DNA of 62,025 nt from Hugenholtzia roseola DSM 9546 (GTDB lineage Bacteria; Bacteroidota; Bacteroidia; Cytophagales; Bernardetiaceae): positions 1-62,025 of the forward strand of contig NZ_AUGI01000043.1 of NCBI RefSeq assembly GCF_000422585.1, read 5' to 3'. The notes under the pieces are model-generated. The model saw only the letters and a list, made by a program, of their open reading frames with translations, searched no databases and was not told the origin of the DNA. The translations under genes and the position numbers were made by a program. This document shows, piece by piece, positions 1 to 8,495 of this stretch (positions are counted from its first letter, which is position 1; every line of letters starts with the position of its first letter).

Positions 1-2
1 CT

Positions 3-145
3 TAAAAACCCTCTTCCATTAAAACAAGGATTGCGACTGGGTGAGAGTTTAGAGATGAGAGAATAGGGGAATTTCATTTGGCTTTTCCCTCGTCCCTCCT
101 CTCTCGCCCCCTGATTAAAACCCTCTTCCATTAAAACAAGGATTG
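3..145. CRISPR. Two CRISPR-like direct repeats at the window edge
   Basis: Two copies of a ~31-nt unit lie at 3-33 and 115-145 (offset 112), differing at one position; the shared core begins CCCTCTTCC and ends AACAAGGATTG. Read on the minus strand it starts CAATCCTTGTTTTAATGG, a layout typical of 35-37 nt CRISPR repeats. The interval between copies (~81 nt) is about twice a normal spacer and contains no third copy, and no cas gene is visible. It may be the degenerate end of an array extending left of the window, or a non-CRISPR repeat. Confidence 0.45.
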
Positions 146-201
146 AGAAGTTTGGCTTTTTTGCGAAGTCTTTGGGGTTTCGTAAAGCTAAAAAAACAAA
201 A

Positions 202-234
202 CCTCGCCGACGGCTAACAGCCTCGTCGACGGTT
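202..234. repeat. Dispersed 33-bp GC-rich repeat, copy 1
   Basis: This 33-bp sequence starts CCTCGCCGACGG and ends TCGTCGACGGTT. It is identical to 361-393, and a third copy with four mismatches lies inverted at 59450-59482. It is imperfectly palindromic, because the two ends (CGCCGACGG and TCGTCGACGG) are related to each other. It sits in the spacer downstream of the menF-like gene, on one side of the terminator hairpin. Confidence 0.8.
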
Positions 235-238
235 TCAA

Positions 239-279
239 AAAAAGACCCTTAGATGTTTTTAACGTCTAAGGGTCTTTTT
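239..279. terminator. Strong bidirectional hairpin terminator
   Basis: Arms of 19 nt (239-257 and 261-279) pair with a single G-T wobble around a 3-nt TTT loop. The core is GACCCTTAGA / TCTAAGGGTC, flanked by A- and T-runs, so it can terminate in either direction. It is the only good terminator below the leftward isochorismate synthase gene ending at 403. Confidence 0.8.
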
Positions 280-327
280 GTTTTCGGGGGTCAAAAAAGT
301 TAAAAAATCTTGTCGATGGTTTGAAAG

Positions 328-345
328 GCGAAGCTGGAGCTTCGC
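328..345. repeat. GCGAAGCT palindrome, copy 1
   Basis: GCGAAGCT-GG-AGCTTCGC is a perfect inverted repeat followed by GCTACAGG. The same 26 bp recur at 49565-49590, and diverged relatives lie at 32700-32753, 33941-33994 and 49652-49667. It is one module of a dispersed intergenic repeat family. Confidence 0.75.
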
Positions 346-360
346 GCTACAGGAAAAAAG

Positions 361-393
361 CCTCGCCGACGGCTAACAGCCTCGTCGACGGTT
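361..393. repeat. Dispersed 33-bp GC-rich repeat, copy 2
   Basis: This copy is identical over 33 bp to 202-234. It ends 9 bp before the stop codon end of the isochorismate synthase gene (403), so the copies bracket the terminator hairpin and the GCGAAGCT palindrome. Confidence 0.8.
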
Positions 394-402
394 CGGTTTT
401 GC

Positions 403-1692
403 TTAGGAAAGAAGTTTGAGTAGGGTTTGGGTCTTAAATTCGGTTTCCTGCCATTCTTGTTCGGGCTTTGAGTCGGCAGTAATTCCGCCTCCTGCATAGA
501 GAAGTGCCTCATTTTCAAAGAGTTCCATGCAACGCAGCATGACAAAGATGTCGGCATCTTTGCCCAAATGGACAGTTCCCAAATAGCCGCAGTAGAGGTT
601 TCGTTTGTGCGTTTCGGCAGTTTTGATAAAATGGTGTGCCGTATCTTTTGGCAATCCGCAGACGGCAGAGGTAGGGTGCAGCAGTTCGAGCATCACCGTT
701 GCTAATTGTGGAAAACGCTCCTTTTGCGTATCTACGGCAAAATCGGTGCGCAGGTGCATCAGGTTTCCTGCAACGGCAGTGCGCGGACCTACTTCCGAAA
801 ATTCGCGCAATCGTATTTTTTTGAAACAGTTGATGATGTAGCGGCTGACCATCGCTTGCTCCTCAATCTCCTTTTGCCTCCAGAGGACTTCTGAAAGGGG
901 GGTATGCGGCTGAAAAGGTTGCGTTCCTGCTAAGGCGATAGTTCGGAAGATGCCCTTTTGGTCTTGACTGATGAGCAGTTCGGGGGTGGCACAAAACCAA
1001 GTTCCGATTTTTGGCAGGGAGATGGCAGCGACAAAGGCTTGTGGATAGGTTTGTGTAGCCTTTTGAAAAAGCTGCCAAAGGTTGAAATCTTTGGAAAGTG
1101 GTGCTTTTTTGGTACGCGAAAGGACAACTTTTTCAAAATTGGGTTCGGGCTGCTGCATTTCAGCGATAGCGCGTGCTACGGTTTGTAGATATTGCGCCTT
1201 TTCTGTGGGCGCGTTTCGCGTTGCTTTTTGGGCAAGGTGATAGGGAAAAGTAGGGGGCGCAGCCCTTTGGGAAAGTTCTTGATAGCATTTCCAAAACGCA
1301 ATTTTTTCAGCTTCAAAGCCTTTTTCTACTTGAAAAAAACTATTTTGAGAACTAAAAAAAAGATGTTTTTCCAAAAAAAAGACCTCTTCTTGTTCCTCGA
1401 AAGGAGCGACAACAAAGCCCTCTGTTAGCTCCTCTAAGTCCATTTTGCGCTTGGGCAGGGGGGCTGCAAAAGAAATCAAAAGCTCGACAACTTCGCTGGG
1501 GGCAGCTAAATGCGTTCCATTTTTGGGCGGAAGGGGTAGCGGTTTTCGCCAAAGCGCAACGGCATGTTTTTGCACCAATGCCGTTTGGAGTAGGCGTGGC
1601 AAATCGAGTTGAGCCGTTTGGGGGTCAAAGGGCTGGTCGTGATGCTGTAAAGAGGCGGTTTGGGCTTTCGGAAAAAAGAGGGGCTTTTTCAT
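403..1692 (-). CDS. menF: Isochorismate synthase (MenF/EntC family)
   Basis: A 429-residue chorismate-binding enzyme, expected to convert chorismate to isochorismate in the cytoplasm as the first step toward menaquinone, the usual quinone of Bacteroidetes. The C-terminal two thirds carry family signatures: KVVLSR near 188 (position of the general-base lysine), the AGTQP segment near 255, EIEEQAMV near 275, LLHPTSAVCGLPK near 337, and a final YAGGGITADS..EQEW block near 399-414 with the metal/substrate-binding acids. The N-terminal third is poorly conserved, as is usual. The length matches the family. The start MKKPLFF follows an A/T-rich leader and a TAACTTTG box at 1811-1818. No other men gene is in the window, so a siderophore role (entC/dhbC-like) cannot be excluded, though nothing nearby suggests it. 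Confidence 0.9.
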   Translation of the reverse strand: MKKPLFFPKAQTASLQHHDQPFDPQTAQLDLPRLLQTALVQKHAVALWRKPLPLPPKNGTHLAAPSEVVELLISFAAPLPKRKMDLEELTEGFVVAPFEEQEEVFFLEKHLFFSSQNSFFQVEKGFEAEKIAFWKCYQELSQRAAPPTFPYHLAQKATRNAPTEKAQYLQTVARAIAEMQQPEPNFEKVVLSRTKKAPLSKDFNLWQLFQKATQTYPQAFVAAISLPKIGTWFCATPELLISQDQKGIFRTIALAGTQPFQPHTPLSEVLWRQKEIEEQAMVSRYIINCFKKIRLREFSEVGPRTAVAGNLMHLRTDFAVDTQKERFPQLATVMLELLHPTSAVCGLPKDTAHHFIKTAETHKRNLYCGYLGTVHLGKDADIFVMLRCMELFENEALLYAGGGITADSKPEQEWQETEFKTQTLLKLLS

Positions 1693-1810
1693 AGAAATTC
1701 TTTTTTTTAAACAAGAGCCTTTTGAATTTTGCCCCTGAAAGAGAAGGAGCGGCTACTTTCAAAACTATCAAATATTTTTGAAACTTCCTATAAAACGCAA
1801 GCTAAGGCTG

Positions 1811-1818
1811 CAAAGTTA
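1811..1818 (-). promoter_or_regulatory. Candidate -7 box for menF-like gene
   Basis: Minus-strand TAACTTTG fits the Bacteroidetes -7 consensus TAnnTTTG, about 119 bp before the ATG. No -33 element lies at ideal spacing; a TTGG lies ~24 bp upstream. Confidence 0.4.
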
Positions 1819-1986
1819 CATAAAAAAAGAGTTTGCCTTTTCCAATAAAGCCAAAAATGAGGCGGCTTATCTATCTATTTATTGGTCGGTTCGTCCGCCT
1901 GTTTGGGTAACGACAAAAAGCCACACTCTGCCCAACTGAAAATCAGGCAAAAGCGGCTTTTTGTAAAAATAAGTTTTATTTATGTT

Positions 1987-3084
1987 TTATTTGTATAAAG
2001 TTCGGTGGAATTTGTTTTCCTTCGTCATATTCAAAGGATTAGCATTGAACCATTCTACAAAACTATCCCATTGGGCTTCGTTTTTGTTTTTCCACGCTTC
2101 AAATTCATCAAAATTGCCGTGCATAAGCAGCCAATAGTGATAGGCTTCGAGAAATCCTTTTTCTTTGAGTTCTTGGTGGAATGAAAAAAGCAGGTTGGGA
2201 TAGGTTTTATGATGTTCCTTTTCAAAGTACATATCGCTAAATCGGCTGCGAATACGGTGCAGCGAAGCCAAACTAATTTCGGTTTCAGAAAGGATAGCGA
2301 TTGCCAAAAGTGGCTCATAAACTTCTATGGCGAACATACTAAGACCGACTAAGTTTTTATTCTTATCGATGGTTGCTACGTTGCTATGAAAGCTCACAGA
2401 TAGGGAATCTTTTTCTAATTTAATCTCACTTTGATATACTTTGTAAAGCAATTCGCTTATTATTTGGGTACGCTTTGTGTTGCGCTCCATGTTCAAAAAG
2501 ATTTCACCATAAATCATACCCCAAACTTCTTTGTTGCTATGGCAGTAAAGATTTGCAGCCCAAAAATAGTTGGAAGCAAAACTTGGCTCTACTCTGATGC
2601 CTTCTTCGTAGAAAACGAGTGCCTCGTCATAATTTTCGCGCATCATCTCTATGTTTCCTCTTTCGAGGTAAAGTTTGCCCGAATTTGGAAATTTTTTGAT
2701 TCCCTTTTCGTAGATATCGACGGCTTTATCGGGTTCTCCGTTTAGGCTGTAACTATTGCCCAAAAGTTGGTAGAAATAATCGTCGGCTTCACTTTTTTTG
2801 AGCAGGCTCTTTAAAAGTTTGATAGCCTTTGGGTAGTCTTTTTTAAGATAGTAGAGGGCGGCAGTTTCGTAGGCGATATAAATATTATCGGGTTCGAGTT
2901 TGGTGGCTTCTTTCAAAAGGGCTTCGGCGGTATTAAAGTCGCCTTTGTCCATTAGCTCGATGGCTTTTGACACTTTTTTTCCAGCTTCGTCTTTATCGGC
3001 TTGGCTTTGCGCCAAAAGCGGCTTGGCAGCGAAAAAAAGGAAAGCGGTCAGTAGATAGGTGAAAATTTGTTTTTTTCTTGACAT
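1987..3084 (-). CDS. Exported TPR-repeat protein
   Basis: About 365 residues. The N-terminus from MSRKKQIF is a classic signal peptide (basic start, hydrophobic core, cleavage near LLAQ). An upstream in-frame ATG at 3105 would add seven residues; the later start was chosen because it gives the better signal peptide. Residues ~35-200 contain consecutive tetratricopeptide repeats (for example GDFNTAEALLKEATKLEPDN, GEPDKAVDIYEKGIKKFPNS, ENYDEALVFYEEGIRVEPS). The C-terminal ~170 residues are not recognised. TPRs mediate protein-protein contacts, so a periplasmic or envelope scaffold role is inferred. The gene is a single transcription unit with a -7 box just upstream. The specific function is unknown. 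Confidence 0.8.
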   Translation of the reverse strand: MSRKKQIFTYLLTAFLFFAAKPLLAQSQADKDEAGKKVSKAIELMDKGDFNTAEALLKEATKLEPDNIYIAYETAALYYLKKDYPKAIKLLKSLLKKSEADDYFYQLLGNSYSLNGEPDKAVDIYEKGIKKFPNSGKLYLERGNIEMMRENYDEALVFYEEGIRVEPSFASNYFWAANLYCHSNKEVWGMIYGEIFLNMERNTKRTQIISELLYKVYQSEIKLEKDSLSVSFHSNVATIDKNKNLVGLSMFAIEVYEPLLAIAILSETEISLASLHRIRSRFSDMYFEKEHHKTYPNLLFSFHQELKEKGFLEAYHYWLLMHGNFDEFEAWKNKNEAQWDSFVEWFNANPLNMTKENKFHRTLYK

Positions 3085-3131
3085 AAGAGAAAGTTTTGAA
3101 AGCATCAGGATAAAAGAAATTTAATGCGCTG

Positions 3132-3139
3132 CAAACATA
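3132..3139 (-). promoter_or_regulatory. Candidate -7 box for the TPR gene
   Basis: Minus-strand TATGTTTG matches TAnnTTTG. It leaves a ~40-nt leader to the ATG at 3084. No convincing -33 element is seen. Confidence 0.45.
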
Positions 3140-3552
3140 CAAAAATAAAAATATTTTTGATAAAGCGGAGAGCTTTACTTTGTTTTTTTTATCAAAACTT
3201 CGAATTATCCTTTTTTAGCAAAGAGATAGACTTTGGCAAAGTACCAAAATAAAATTTGGGTTTTTGAAAAATAAAAAAACTCGCGTCTATAAATTGCGTT
3301 AAAATAAGGCTTCGCTTTTGGCGACTTCTCTTTTTTTGTGTAATTTTAGAGTGTCATTCGAAGCCGCCGCGCCTTTCCCTTGTGCAACTTTTGCAGGCAG
3401 GAGAGCCTTTTTGAGTAGGCTTGGGGCGCGGCTTGAACACAAAATCGCTAAGGGCTTTGTAATTTTCGGCTTCTTTCTCATACCTACTTTCCGCCTTTTG
3501 TTGTTTCCAAAAAAATCCTACCCTCTGCTTACGTTTTTTCAAACGCTCGCTT
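3140..3552. other. Gene-free divergent spacer
   Basis: About 410 bp between the leftward TPR gene and the rightward histidine kinase. Open frames here lack recognisable protein character. A weak rightward promoter-like pair, TTTTGG (3316-3321) and TAATTTTA (3341-3348) 20 bp apart, is the only signal noted. Confidence 0.5.
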
Positions 3553-6500
3553 ATGCCTATTTATCCCACTTCGAACTCCTTGTTTGAAGATGCCTTTTTT
3601 AAGTCGCTTTTTGATGCAGTAGCAGCTCCCATTTGGGTTTGCAACCGTCAGGGGCTGTTATTGGGGTATAATGATTTCGTGTGTGAATTATTTGGAGTGG
3701 CTTCTTATTTCGCCGACACTTCCTCAGACCCAGATGTGCGCGAAAAGGTAGCCAAAAACATAAGTGATTTGATTGTGCCTTCCGAACTTGCCAAATTGCA
3801 GCATTTTTTCGAGCTTGATGCGCCTTCTGTTTATGCTTTTCAGATGGTTTTTCAGGATAAAATCTTACATTGGCAGGTACTACCCAAAGACGAACTTTTT
3901 TATGCTATCGGAAAGGTGGAAAATTTTGTATCGAAGCCGCAAGAAAATCCCGTACCTGTTTCACTTTTAGCTACCGAAGTTGCTCATTCTATCGTTCAGA
4001 CGGTTGCTGATGGGATTCTTACCACTGATAGCCAAAATAGAATCTTGACTTGCAACCCTGCCCTTTTGCACCTATTTGGTTACAAGGCTTCGGAAATTAT
4101 AGGCAAAAGCATTGGTTTTTTGTTTCAAAATGAAGAATTTTCACTACAAAACTTACATCTGACCACAGGCTGGAGTAGCCTTCGTACCATCACAGAAACG
4201 CAACTAAAAGGGGTGCGCAAGAATGGGACAATTTTTCCGCTGCACGTTGCCGTTAGCCAAACAGAATGGGGGGGCGCACCTGTATATGTGGCGGTAATGC
4301 GCGATTTGAGCCATCAGAAAATGGCAGAGTGGCATCTCAAACAGAGTCAGCAACTAACGCAGGCGGTCTTCGAGGGTGTAAAAATTGGGCTTTGTGTGGT
4401 AGATGCCCAGCTCAAAATTAGGCGCGTCAATCAGGCTTTTTGTCAGCTTTTTGCCTATACCCGTCCGCAGGATTTGGTAGGGAAACCGTATTGGGATTTT
4501 CTGCCTTTGCCCAAAGAGAAAGCCGAGCCGCTTTCGGTGCTACAAAAGGTGGAATGGGTTTGGAAATACATTTCCGAAAGCCCACAAGGAGGGGCAGAAT
4601 GTAGGCTTTTCAAGCGTACAGGCGAAGTTTTTTCGGCTTTATTACAATTCAACCCTATCAATTCAGATTGGGTAGAAGGCAGCGATTGGGAAGAAACACT
4701 AAAAGAAAATACACAAAAAACAGAGCTTTTATTTGTGGTTTCTGTAACCGATGTTAGCGTTCAGAAAAAAAACCAGCGCGAATTGGAGCAAGCAAAACAA
4801 GAAATAGAAAATATTTTTCAGTCCTTAGACAACGTTTTTTGGTCTATAGACCTTCAAACGCAGCGTCATATCGCCATTTCCAATGCCGTAGAAAGGCTTT
4901 ATGGGGTGCGTGCCGAGCAGATTTTGAGCCAAGAGATGCTTTGGTTTGAAACCGTTTGGCAAGCCGACCAAGATTTGGTTTCCCATCATCGCAATCTTTT
5001 CCTTTCGGGAAAACCCTGTTCGTATGAGTATCGCATCAAGACCAGCGGCGGCGATTTGCGTTGGGTCAGAACCGATGTCAAGATTTTGTATGATGACAAG
5101 GGCAAGCCTGTTATCGCCAATGGAATTGATACCGACATTACCGAGCAAAAGCGCGTAGAATTGTCTTTGCAGCGCACAGAAAATCTGATGCGCTCGATTT
5201 TGTATGGGATTCCCGAAACGATTTTGCTCATCAATACCCAAAAAAGAGTGGTTTGGGCAAACCCTGCCGCCGAAAAACTCTTTGGCTATTCGCTTACGGC
5301 TCTCATTGGCACTTCCATCGAGTCGCTTCTGATTTCGCCTTTTGAAGAAAGCCGTTTCGAAAATATGATAGCCCGCTATCGGAATCATACCAATACGATT
5401 TCTAATTTAGCAGAAGATTTGCAGCATTATGAAATGCCTTATCTAACTGCCGAAGGGCAAATTATAGAAACTGAAAACGTGCTTGCCCCTGTAAAAGGCA
5501 CGCAAGAAATGGTTTTTGGCGAGGGCGAAAGGTTGGGTTATTTAATTGTGATTCGCAATCTGACAGAAAAAAATCAGCTTTTGCGCTCCTTAGCCAAGTT
5601 CAAACAGACCTTAGATGCGACTAAAGATTGCGTTTTTATCTTTGAAAATCCCGACACCAAACTGCAATATTTCAACAAAGGTGCAATAGATACGCTCAAT
5701 TATGGCGAGGCAGAGATGAGTGAGAAGACGATTTTAGACCTTATTCCCGAAAGGTGGCAACTTATTTTTTATCAGGCTTTGGAGCGTTTGCGCCATGAAA
5801 GTCAGCCCGAAGTGCTTTTTGAATTGCCGCTTCAAACAAGGTTTAAAATTGATTTACAGACCGAATGTCTATTGCAATATACGCAGGTTTCTAATCAATC
5901 TTTGCCTGCCACTTCCGCTTCTCAACGAAGCAATGAGGGGCGTTTTATCGCCATTTTTCGCGACATTTCAGAGCGAAAAGCCACACAGGTTTTATTGGCA
6001 GAAAGCGAACTTAAATTTCGTTCTACCTTCGAGCAGGCGAGCATTGGCGTGATGCACCTTTCGCTTGATTTGGAATGGGCTACCTTTAATGAGCGTTTGG
6101 CGCAAATGGTGGGCTATCAACTTTCTGAACTTTCCATAGAAAAATTCCGAAATTTGCTCTATCCGCCCGACTTGGTGCAGTATTTACCGCAGCTCAAACG
6201 CCTTACAAAGGGCAGTATCGAGCGTTTTACGCTGCTTGTTCGCCTGATTCCCAAGCGCGGCGACTTGCTTTGGGTCAAACTTACGATGTCTTTGGTACGA
6301 AATATAGAAGAAGAACCTGCTTTTTATGTACTTTTTTTGGTAGATATTTCTGAACAAAAGCAAGCAGAATTTGAATTAACACAGACCTTAGAGGCTTTGC
6401 AGCGCACCAACGAGGAGTTAGACCATTTTGTCTATAAAACCTCACACGATTTGCGCTCACCCCTAACCTCAATCTTGGGGTTGCTCAATGTCATTGATGC

Positions 6501-7131
6501 CGAGCGTGATAGTAAAAATATAGACCAGATTTACAGTTATTTAGACATGGTTCGTTCAATGGTCTTGAAATTAGACGAATTTATACATGCCATTTTAGAC
6601 TATTCTAAAAATGGAAATCAGGAAGTAGAATATCTTGAAATCAATTTGAATAAATTAGTACAAGAAACCTGCGAAGATTTAAAATTTATGAAACAGGCAC
6701 ATTTATTACACATAGAAACAGAAATTCAACAGGAAGTGCCTTATTGGGGTGATAAATTAAGATTAGAAATTATATTAAAAAACTTTATTTCAAATGCAAT
6801 AAAGTATCAAGATTTTAATAAAAATACGCATTATGCCAAAATTAAGATGCGAGTAACCGAAAAACGCTTATCTTTGCAGGTAGCCGATAATGGCATTGGC
6901 ATTTTGGAGGCTGCTCAACCGCACCTTTTTTCTATGTTTTTCCGTGCCAATGACCAAAGCCAAGAGCAAGGTTCGGGCTTAGGGCTTTATATCGTTAAGC
7001 AGGCAGTAGAGAAATTGGGCGGACGTATTTCTTTTAAAAGCAAAGTAGGGAAAGGGACTACCTTTTTTGTAGAGTTGCCCAACTTTTTGCAGGAAAAAAA
7101 GACAATACAGGCGGTTTCTAAAAACAAATGA
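3553..7131 (+). CDS. Multi-PAS sensor histidine kinase (seven PAS domains)
   Basis: A 1192-residue kinase with no signal peptide and no membrane segment, so predicted cytosolic. Seven PAS modules can be followed at about residues 10-110, 143-265, 270-410, 421-540, 546-680, 681-815 and 820-935; several end in the PAC-type phrases DITEQK, DISERK or DISEQK. A HisKA box SHDLRSPLTSILG follows, with phospho-acceptor His near 965. The HATPase domain has an N box LKNFISNAIKYQ near 1075, G1 VADNGIGI, and G2 GSGLGLYIVKQ near 1139. It should sense internal cues (redox, ligands) and autophosphorylate. No receiver domain or response regulator lies adjacent, so it is an orphan kinase. The next gene starts 17 bp downstream and is probably co-transcribed. 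The signals sensed by the PAS domains cannot be read from the sequence. Confidence 0.93.
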   Translation: MPIYPTSNSLFEDAFFKSLFDAVAAPIWVCNRQGLLLGYNDFVCELFGVASYFADTSSDPDVREKVAKNISDLIVPSELAKLQHFFELDAPSVYAFQMVFQDKILHWQVLPKDELFYAIGKVENFVSKPQENPVPVSLLATEVAHSIVQTVADGILTTDSQNRILTCNPALLHLFGYKASEIIGKSIGFLFQNEEFSLQNLHLTTGWSSLRTITETQLKGVRKNGTIFPLHVAVSQTEWGGAPVYVAVMRDLSHQKMAEWHLKQSQQLTQAVFEGVKIGLCVVDAQLKIRRVNQAFCQLFAYTRPQDLVGKPYWDFLPLPKEKAEPLSVLQKVEWVWKYISESPQGGAECRLFKRTGEVFSALLQFNPINSDWVEGSDWEETLKENTQKTELLFVVSVTDVSVQKKNQRELEQAKQEIENIFQSLDNVFWSIDLQTQRHIAISNAVERLYGVRAEQILSQEMLWFETVWQADQDLVSHHRNLFLSGKPCSYEYRIKTSGGDLRWVRTDVKILYDDKGKPVIANGIDTDITEQKRVELSLQRTENLMRSILYGIPETILLINTQKRVVWANPAAEKLFGYSLTALIGTSIESLLISPFEESRFENMIARYRNHTNTISNLAEDLQHYEMPYLTAEGQIIETENVLAPVKGTQEMVFGEGERLGYLIVIRNLTEKNQLLRSLAKFKQTLDATKDCVFIFENPDTKLQYFNKGAIDTLNYGEAEMSEKTILDLIPERWQLIFYQALERLRHESQPEVLFELPLQTRFKIDLQTECLLQYTQVSNQSLPATSASQRSNEGRFIAIFRDISERKATQVLLAESELKFRSTFEQASIGVMHLSLDLEWATFNERLAQMVGYQLSELSIEKFRNLLYPPDLVQYLPQLKRLTKGSIERFTLLVRLIPKRGDLLWVKLTMSLVRNIEEEPAFYVLFLVDISEQKQAEFELTQTLEALQRTNEELDHFVYKTSHDLRSPLTSILGLLNVIDAERDSKNIDQIYSYLDMVRSMVLKLDEFIHAILDYSKNGNQEVEYLEINLNKLVQETCEDLKFMKQAHLLHIETEIQQEVPYWGDKLRLEIILKNFISNAIKYQDFNKNTHYAKIKMRVTEKRLSLQVADNGIGILEAAQPHLFSMFFRANDQSQEQGSGLGLYIVKQAVEKLGGRISFKSKVGKGTTFFVELPNFLQEKKTIQAVSKNK

Positions 7132-7148
7132 TTTTTTAAACAAAAAAT

Positions 7149-8396
7149 ATGATACTAAATTATATTTGGATAGCCTTCTTTCTGATAGCTTTCCTGACGG
7201 CATTGTTGCGCACTCTATTTTGGGGTGAGATGGAGGTTTTTAATCTGATGCTGCAAAGCACTTTTGAGAGTTCGAAGACGGGCTTCGAACTCTCGCTATA
7301 CCTAACGGGTGTGATGGCTTTTTGGTTGGGAATGATGAAAATTGCAGAGAAAAATGGAATTATAGAAAAATTATCGTGGCTAATTGCGCCTTTATTTTCT
7401 CAACTTTTTCCTACTTTATCTAAAAATAGTCCTGCTATGGGTGCTATGGTGATGAATTTAGCTGCCAATATGCTCGGACTTGATAATGCTGCCACGCCTT
7501 TGGGTTTGAAGGCGATGAAAGAGCTACAAGCCGAAAATCCGAAACCCCAAGAGGCAAGCGAGGCGCAAATTATGTTTCTAACCCTCAATACTTCGGGGCT
7601 AACCCTTATTCCTGTGAGTATTATGGTCTATCGGGCGCAGTTGGGGGCAGCAAACCCTGCCGACGTGTTCCTACCTATTCTAATTGCTACCTTTTTCTCT
7701 ACTTTTGCGGGAATTGTTATTGTTAGTTTGTTTCAAAAAATAAACTTATTTTCGCCTATTCTTTTGCTCTATCTGGGCGGCATTTCCCTACTTGTGGCAT
7801 TGATTATTTATGGCGTTTTGAATGTAGAAAAGTCTGAAATAGAGCGTCTTACGGCTGCAATAAGTGGTTTTATTTTGTGTGCTGTGATGGTTTATTTTGT
7901 AACAGTTGCGGCGTTCAAAAAAAACAACGCTTACGAACTTTTTATAGAAGGGGCGAAAGAGGGCTTTCATGTTGCGATAGGAATTGTACCATATTTGATA
8001 GCAATTTTGGTAGGCATTGGCTTGTTTCGCGCTTCGGGTGCGATGGACTTGTTGTTTTCTACTTTGCGCACTTTGGTTGCTTACACAAGCGATTATTTTC
8101 ACCTCAAAATGGATTTATCTTTTATAGAGGCTCTTCCTGTGGCACTGATGAAGCCTTTGAGCGGTTCGGGCGCACGCGGTTTGATGGTGGATTTGATGAA
8201 GACACATGGTGCAGATTCGCTTATCGGTCGCATGGCGTGTATTTTGCAAGGCTCTACCGAAACTACTTTTTACGTTTTGGCGGTCTATTTTGGCTCGGTA
8301 GGAATTAGGAATACGCGTTATGCAGTCTTGTGCGGTCTTTTTGCAGACTTGGTGGGTGTGATAGCAGCTATTTGGGTTGCCTACTTATTTTTTTAG
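7149..8396 (+). CDS. Fused SpmA/SpmB-type nucleoside-recognition (Gate) membrane protein
   Basis: A 415-residue polytopic membrane protein. The first half resembles spore maturation protein A (LSLYLTGVMAFWLGMMKIAE, then NLAANMLGLDNAATPLGLKA) and the second half resembles SpmB (GIVPYLIAILVGIGLFRASG, then EALPVALMKPLSGSGARG). Both are Gate (nucleoside_recog) domains. Bacteroidetes are not sporeformers; in them the fused form is an uncharacterised probable transporter of the inner membrane. The short 17-bp gap after the histidine kinase suggests one transcript, which ends at the strong hairpin at 8417-8449. The substrate is unknown and 'nucleoside recognition' is a domain name rather than a demonstrated role. 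Confidence 0.85.
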   Translation: MILNYIWIAFFLIAFLTALLRTLFWGEMEVFNLMLQSTFESSKTGFELSLYLTGVMAFWLGMMKIAEKNGIIEKLSWLIAPLFSQLFPTLSKNSPAMGAMVMNLAANMLGLDNAATPLGLKAMKELQAENPKPQEASEAQIMFLTLNTSGLTLIPVSIMVYRAQLGAANPADVFLPILIATFFSTFAGIVIVSLFQKINLFSPILLLYLGGISLLVALIIYGVLNVEKSEIERLTAAISGFILCAVMVYFVTVAAFKKNNAYELFIEGAKEGFHVAIGIVPYLIAILVGIGLFRASGAMDLLFSTLRTLVAYTSDYFHLKMDLSFIEALPVALMKPLSGSGARGLMVDLMKTHGADSLIGRMACILQGSTETTFYVLAVYFGSVGIRNTRYAVLCGLFADLVGVIAAIWVAYLFF

Positions 8397-8416
8397 CAAG
8401 CAAATAGGGCAGAAAC

Positions 8417-8449
8417 AAAAAAGAGAAGGATTTAATCCTTCTCTTTTTT
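8417..8449. terminator. Bidirectional terminator between convergent genes
   Basis: Perfect 14-bp arms (8417-8430 and 8436-8449; core GAGAAGGA / TCCTTCTC) with loop TTTAA, flanked by six A and six T. It serves the rightward Gate-domain gene ending at 8396 and the leftward T9SS gene ending at 8496. Confidence 0.92.
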
Positions 8450-8495
8450 GATAGTTTATTTAAGTCATAAGATTTTCTCAAAGGCGCGTTTTCTG

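Noticed and set aside
4825-5388. 187-codon open frame antisense to the histidine kinase
   Set aside because: It lies wholly within a strong PAS-kinase coding frame and its translation shows no family character; it is a coding shadow.
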